Assembly (NCBI RefSeq): GCF_002760615.1
Contig: NZ_AWWI01000186.1
Coordinates: forward strand, 1-64,000
Length of the DNA: 64,000 nucleotides
From: Puniceibacterium antarcticum
GTDB taxonomy: Bacteria > Pseudomonadota > Alphaproteobacteria > Rhodobacterales > Rhodobacteraceae
Direction: 5' to 3'
The notes under the pieces are model-generated. The model saw nothing but the letters and a program-made list of their open reading frames with translations. It was not told the DNA's origin and ran no database searches. Both the position numbers and the translations under genes were made by a program. Numbering within the stretch: the stretch's first letter is position 1; each line of letters starts with the position of its first letter. Positions 60,313 through 64,000 of this stretch are shown here, piece by piece.

Positions 60313-62514
60313 ATGTCCATCGTCAACCCCAATGACTCTCTTGAGCGGCAGAATGAAAAGCTGATCAAGATCACGGAATCGCTGATGCGCCGGGTGGAAT
60401 ATGGCACGGCGCAATCGGGTGCGGCCTATGCGCAGTTCGAACGCGCAGCGCTGCTGGAAAAGCGGGTGCGTGAACGCACGCTGGAGCTGGAGCGCACGCT
60501 GGACCTGCTGCATGATTCGAACGCCCGCCTGGGCCGCGCCAACCGCGAAACTGAGGCGGCGCGGCGCAATCTGGCGGATGCGATCGAGACGGTGTCCGAA
60601 GGGTTCGGACTGTTTGATCCCGACGACAACCTCGTGCTGTTCAATTCGCGATTCTGCCGGGATTTCAGGGAGATGTCCCTGCGCCCGGGCCTGTCGTTCG
60701 TGAAGTATGTCGCCCAGATCAGCACTGCCCCGGATCTGGTCCTGCCAGAGGGGGACGACCCCGCTGCCTGGGCGGACAAGCGCATCCGGCGGCACAAGGA
60801 CCGACATGTGATGTTCAACGTGCAGCTGAGCCATGACCGCTGGCTGCAGGTCAGCGAACACCGCACCGGCGATGGCGGAACCGTGGTGCTGCAGACCGAT
60901 GTCACCGACATCATCCGGCTGGAGCGGCAAGAGCATCGCCGGCTGCGCGACAAGCAGGCGCGGATGATCCGCGCGACGCTGGATCACCTCAATCAGGGGG
61001 TCTGCATCTTTGACGAAAACGCGCAACTGGTGGGCTGGAACCAGAAGATGGGGGCGCTGCTGTCCCTGCCCGCGCGTCGGCTGCACCTTGGGGCCAGTTT
61101 CGGTGGGATGCTGGACCATCTGGACGCCGAAATCGTCTTTACCCATGGCATGGAGCGCAGCGATTTCCGCGCCTGGGCGCAGGGGGACGGCCCACGCCAG
61201 CCGATTTCCTTTGAGGTGCGGCGCGGGGATGTGATGACGCTGCATATCTTTGGCCGGGCGATGCCAGACCGGGGGTTCGTGATTTCCTGCACCGATGTGA
61301 CGGCCGAACGTGAGGCAGCGCGCAAGCTCTATGAAATGAACGAAATTCTGGAGCAACGCGTGATGGAGCGCACGCTGGAGCTGGAGGATGCGCTGAGTGC
61401 GGCGGAGCGGGCCAATGCGTCCAAATCGCGCTTTGTCGCCGCCGCCAGCCACGATCTTTTGCAGCCGCTGTCGGCGGCCAAGCTGTTCATCTCTTCCCTC
61501 GCGGACCGCGCGGCGGATCGCCCCGGCGATGTAGCAGTGCTGAACAAGGCGGAATCGGCGCTGAATTCGGCCGAGCAGATCATCGACGCGCTGCTGAACA
61601 TCTCAAAGCTCGAATCCGATGGTCTGAGTTTCGACATCCGCCCCGTCGCGCTGTCGGAAATCCTGCGCCCGCTGAAGGATGAGATGGAAATGCTTGCCGC
61701 CGCAAAGGGGCTGGAGCTGCGGATCGTCGATTGTTCGCTGTCGGTGGAAACCGACCCCGCCTATCTGCGCCGGGTGGTGCAGAACCTGCTGGCCAATGCG
61801 GTGCGCTATACCCAGACGGGGCGTGTGCTGCTGGGGGTGCGGCGGCGGGGCACATCGGCGCGGATCGAGGTCTGGGACACCGGCCCCGGCATCGCCGAAG
61901 AGGATCAGGGCACAATATTCGAGGAATTCAAGCGGCTGGACACCAAGGCGAGCCGCAATGACGGGCTTGGCCTGGGCCTTGCCATTGTCGAACGCGCCTG
62001 CGCGCGCCTGGGCCATCCGCTGGGGCTGTGGTCCGAACCGGGGGTGGGAAGTTGTTTCATGGTAAATGTGCCCATCGCCGGACAGGCCGAGCCGCTGTGG
62101 CCCACCCACAAGCGCCCGATGCGCCCGCATGGTCTGGCGCAATCGGGGCTGATCGTGCTGCTGGTCGAAAACGAACCACAGCTGCGCCGGGCAATTTCCA
62201 TCCTGATGGAAAGCTGGGGCGTCAATGTGATCGAGGCGGAGGATGCGGAATCGGCGCTGCAACTGCTGGAAGACCTGGAAATCCGCCCCGATGCGCTGTT
62301 GCTGGATCAGCAACTGGGTCAGGGGCTGTCGGGCACCGGACTTTATGCGGCGATTGCGGCGCAGATGGGCACCCTGCCCTGTTCGATCATTTCGGCGGAC
62401 CGCTCCGCCGACCTGCGCGACGATTGCGCCCGACTTGGGCTGGATCTGCTGCTGAAACCGTTGGACCGCCACAAGCTGGGCCAGTTCCTGCACGACGCGG
62501 CGGCTGGATTTTAG
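60313..62514 (+). CDS. PAS-containing hybrid histidine kinase (NahK-like)
   Basis: The 733-residue soluble kinase has an N-terminal coiled coil (about 1-95), two PAS domains (about 95-205, IETVSEGFGLFDPDDNLVLFN; about 225-340, LNQGVCIFDENAQLVGWN), a second coil, HisKA with His380 in AAASHDLLQPLSAAKLF, HATPase (NLLANAVRYT, WDTGPGIAEED, GLGLGLAIVERA), and a receiver with Asp665 (LLLDQQLGQG). The HDLLQPL H-box is typical of the NahK/ErcS group. There is no membrane segment. With the FIST protein 4 bp upstream it forms a probable NO-signalling pair; the phosphate target may be the LuxR regulator or the receiver downstream. Confidence 0.92.
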   Translation: MSIVNPNDSLERQNEKLIKITESLMRRVEYGTAQSGAAYAQFERAALLEKRVRERTLELERTLDLLHDSNARLGRANRETEAARRNLADAIETVSEGFGLFDPDDNLVLFNSRFCRDFREMSLRPGLSFVKYVAQISTAPDLVLPEGDDPAAWADKRIRRHKDRHVMFNVQLSHDRWLQVSEHRTGDGGTVVLQTDVTDIIRLERQEHRRLRDKQARMIRATLDHLNQGVCIFDENAQLVGWNQKMGALLSLPARRLHLGASFGGMLDHLDAEIVFTHGMERSDFRAWAQGDGPRQPISFEVRRGDVMTLHIFGRAMPDRGFVISCTDVTAEREAARKLYEMNEILEQRVMERTLELEDALSAAERANASKSRFVAAASHDLLQPLSAAKLFISSLADRAADRPGDVAVLNKAESALNSAEQIIDALLNISKLESDGLSFDIRPVALSEILRPLKDEMEMLAAAKGLELRIVDCSLSVETDPAYLRRVVQNLLANAVRYTQTGRVLLGVRRRGTSARIEVWDTGPGIAEEDQGTIFEEFKRLDTKASRNDGLGLGLAIVERACARLGHPLGLWSEPGVGSCFMVNVPIAGQAEPLWPTHKRPMRPHGLAQSGLIVLLVENEPQLRRAISILMESWGVNVIEAEDAESALQLLEDLEIRPDALLLDQQLGQGLSGTGLYAAIAAQMGTLPCSIISADRSADLRDDCARLGLDLLLKPLDRHKLGQFLHDAAAGF

Positions 62515-62577
62515 GCGGATTGGCGGCGGTGAGGCCGGGCTGGACATGTTAACCAACGCGCGTGATTTCCAGTCCGA

Positions 62578-62592
62578 TTAAGGTTTCGTCAA
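62578..62592 (+). promoter_or_regulatory. CtrA-like box upstream of the single receiver
   Basis: TTAA-GGTTTCG-TCAA lies 56 bases before the start at 62648. It differs in only two of 15 bases from 44413-44427. A TTAACC half-site lies at 62549-62554. Confidence 0.4.
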
Positions 62593-62647
62593 GATCTGTG
62601 GCGCAATTCTGTTCCGCACAGCTTCCTTTGATGAAACGGGAAATGCC

Positions 62648-63055
62648 ATGCAAACTGCCGCTATAAGATGTATGATCGTCGATGACTCCGAAACGGACCG
62701 GATGATGATGGAGCGCGTGCTGGGCAAACAGCAGATGCGGCTGGATCTTCTGTTTGCTCAAACGCTGGGCGAAGCGCGCAATCTGATGCGCGAAGATGGC
62801 ATCAAGTTTATTTTTCTGGACAACACACTTCCCGACGGCTGCGGTGCCGATTTCCTTATGGAAATGCAGGAGTATCGAAAGCGCAACCGGGCCTCTGTCG
62901 TTCTGGTCAGCGATTGGCCGTCGCCCTTTATGTACGCCAAGGCCGAAGCGCAGAATGTGCGTGCGATCTGGAACAAGTGCGATTTCACGATCTCGGCGGT
63001 GCGACGTGTGCTGCGCGAACGGATGGCTGCCGATCCGCTGCAGTACGTCAACTAG
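62648..63055 (+). CDS. Single-domain response regulator
   Basis: The 135-residue protein is one receiver domain. RCMIVDDSETDRMMMERVL gives Asp12/Asp13, the phosphoacceptor is Asp58 in FLDNTLPDGCGADFL, and VVLVSDWPSP holds the Ser/Thr switch. The usual KP motif is replaced by IWNKCDF, so the conserved Lys may be retained but its Pro is lost. No output domain is present, which suggests a phosphate relay, sink or motility-type role. It has its own leader with a CtrA-like box, 133 bp after the hybrid kinase. Pairing with that kinase is inferred from proximity. Confidence 0.88.
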   Translation: MQTAAIRCMIVDDSETDRMMMERVLGKQQMRLDLLFAQTLGEARNLMREDGIKFIFLDNTLPDGCGADFLMEMQEYRKRNRASVVLVSDWPSPFMYAKAEAQNVRAIWNKCDFTISAVRRVLRERMAADPLQYVN

Positions 63056-63428
63056 GTTGTGTCGCGTTTGATAAGATCAAAGCATTTACCCACCGGCCCG
63101 AGGCATCGTTTGCCTTCGCAAACGCGGTCGGGTTGGCGGCTGAATTCCATTTAACGCGACACGCTCTAAGGCGTGTCGGACAAAGCCTTTGACAAAGGGC
63201 ACCGGATGTCGCGTGCGACCGAGGGGTGCAACCGCGCATATCTGAGTGCGATCAAGACCGAAATGTGGCACAGCAACGCCAAGCACCCCGGTGATGGATC
63301 AAGGGCGCGACCTGCCGTTGAGGGCGTGTTGGGCGCTGTCGATCAGAGGTTTCCCGTCAGGAACCCGCGGCCGCCTTTGCGCCGCTCATCGTCGCTGCGT
63401 GACCGGGCGAAGGCGATTGTGCCCGGCA
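63056..63428. other. Intergenic region containing an inverted-repeat element
   Basis: After the receiver gene 373 bases carry the 104-bp inverted-repeat element (63059-63162) and a hairpin overlapping its end. From about 63180 to 63428 I see no convincing gene, RNA or promoter; weak short frames lack ribosome sites. Confidence 0.5.
63059..63177. repeat. MITE-like inverted-repeat element with adjoining hairpin
   Basis: GTGTCGCGTT (63059-63068) and AACGCGACAC (63153-63162) are perfect terminal inverted repeats. Inside is CGTTTGC-CTTC-GCAAACG (63107-63124). GACACGC-TCTAAG-GCGTGTC (63158-63177) overlaps the right end. There is no coding capacity. The right terminus recalls dispersed Rhodobacteraceae repeats containing AGAGCGTGTCGCGTT, from memory only. 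Confidence 0.65.
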
Positions 63429-64000
63429 CTAGCGGGCCATCACGAGATCAGCACGCAATCCCCCCAGACTGTCGCTTTGACCCAGACGCAGCACGCCGCC
63501 ATGAGCCCGCGCAATATCCGCCGCAATGGCAAGACCCAGACCCACACCGGACCCGGCATTCTGGTTGCGGGACTCATCCAGCCGCACAAAGGGGCGCATC
63601 GCCTCCTCACGCCTTTCGGGGGCGATGCCGGGGCCGTCATCCTCGATCCGGATGCGCATCGAGCCGTCGGTCAGCATCACGCTGACCTCGCACCGGGTGC
63701 CATAGCGCACCGCATTACCGATCAGGTTTTCGACTGCGCGACGCATGGCCGTGGGGCGCAGGGTCACCATGCCGCTGCCGCTGGTCTTGATCAGGGTCAC
63801 ATCCGCACCGCCCCGCTGTGCATCCTGCACGAGCTGCGCGACGAAGTCCTGGACATCGGTCGGCTCTGCCGGTCCCGCCTCGGCATTGCCGCGGGCGAAT
63901 TCCAGGAAGGCATCGACCAGACGCTGCATATCCTCGACATCGCGCTCCATCGGTTCGCGTTCGGGATCGTCCAGCATGGCCAGGCTCAACTTCAGGCGGG
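63429..64000 (-). CDS. Sensor histidine kinase, C-terminal part (N-terminus beyond right edge)
   Basis: The minus-strand frame runs from the right edge to TAG at 63431-63429, about 190 residues. It begins in the second half of the HisKA helix hairpin (RLKLSLAMLDDPEREPMERDV, continuing DMQRLVDAFLEFARG). The HATPase domain follows: ENLIGNAVRYG (N box), IEDDGPGIAPERREE (G1) and GSGVGLGLAIAADIARAHGG (G2). The spacing and LKLSLAML-type helix resemble EnvZ-like kinases. The sensing domain and phospho-His lie outside the window, so the partner regulator is unknown. Frame integrity to the edge indicates truncation by the window, not a pseudogene. Confidence 0.88.
   Translation of the reverse strand, partial: RLKLSLAMLDDPEREPMERDVEDMQRLVDAFLEFARGNAEAGPAEPTDVQDFVAQLVQDAQRGGADVTLIKTSGSGMVTLRPTAMRRAVENLIGNAVRYGTRCEVSVMLTDGSMRIRIEDDGPGIAPERREEAMRPFVRLDESRNQNAGSGVGLGLAIAADIARAHGGVLRLGQSDSLGGLRADLVMAR

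Noticed and set aside
60019..61452. 477-residue minus-strand open frame over the hybrid kinase
   Set aside because: Composition (His, Arg, Gln, Pro rich) is that of a GC-driven antisense frame; the plus-strand kinase accounts for the DNA.

Overview
The window looks like a chromosomal segment of a marine alphaproteobacterium of the Rhodobacteraceae (Roseobacter group). The evidence is high GC content, the order pepA / lptF-lptG-lptD-surA-pdxA-rsmA, the DUF4167-prmC-prfA cluster, a VPLPA-CTERM surface protein, CtrA-like promoter motifs, and many short intergenic repeats built around CTTCATCTGCCC. I see no rRNA, prophage, transposase, integron or CRISPR array. Genes are dense on both strands and most are housekeeping. 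The genus cannot be fixed from the sequence alone.

Layout. 1-7.3 kb: a partial squalene/phytoene-synthase-family gene, citramalate synthase, CysRS, a VOC protein, an arginine:pyruvate-type transaminase, a TfoX C-terminal-domain protein, two small membrane/DUF genes and ndk. 7.5-20.4 kb: an ABC-F ATPase, MarC, a retropepsin-like protease, holC-pepA, and the lipopolysaccharide-export/outer-membrane operon lptF-lptG-lptD-surA-pdxA-rsmA. 20.6-29.7 kb: DUF4167, prmC-prfA, DUF1499, an agmatinase preceded by two tandem M20 amidohydrolases, mazG, and an orphan iron-type binding protein. 29.8-39.1 kb: fabD-fabG-acpP, a cytochrome b561-YceI fusion, a VPLPA-CTERM protein, a stand-alone YceI, rpsF-rpsR-rplI, a muramidase-like protein and trigger factor. 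39.7-45.2 kb: tRNA-Leu(CAA), YqaA/DsbB, arginase, gamma-carbonic anhydrase, gmk, yicC and a PAS_5-like protein. 45.2-50.1 kb: galU divergent from gpsA-HAD phosphatase-ggpS. 50.2-58.1 kb: class II DAHP synthase, a GlxA-type AraC regulator and a complete branched-chain-type ABC transporter. 58.3-64 kb: LuxR-type response regulator, FIST protein, PAS hybrid histidine kinase, a single receiver, and a truncated sensor kinase at the right edge.

Two systems stand out. First, galU // gpsA-HAD-ggpS has every activity needed to make the compatible solute glucosylglycerol: a nucleotide-sugar donor, sn-glycerol-3-phosphate, the glucosyl transfer and the dephosphorylation. The phosphatase and synthase are separate genes, and the GpsA has an unusual N-terminal extension. 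Second, the response regulator-FIST-hybrid kinase set resembles the NosP/NahK nitric-oxide-sensing arrangement of pseudomonads, with a single-domain receiver added downstream.

The non-coding layer is rich. There are at least six copies of a modular repeat (a fixed core plus a variable perfect hairpin), two of which are identical over 53 bases although 48 kb apart. Two arrays consist of four 11-bp units with consensus CGTATGGNNNN. A 104-bp element bounded by 10-bp inverted repeats looks MITE-like. Two perfect palindromes lie between fabD and fabG. A shared TTAA-NGTTTCN-TCAA motif precedes two signalling genes. Start codons were moved from the longest possible frame where a ribosome-binding site, an ATGA overlap or the family N-terminus favoured another choice.
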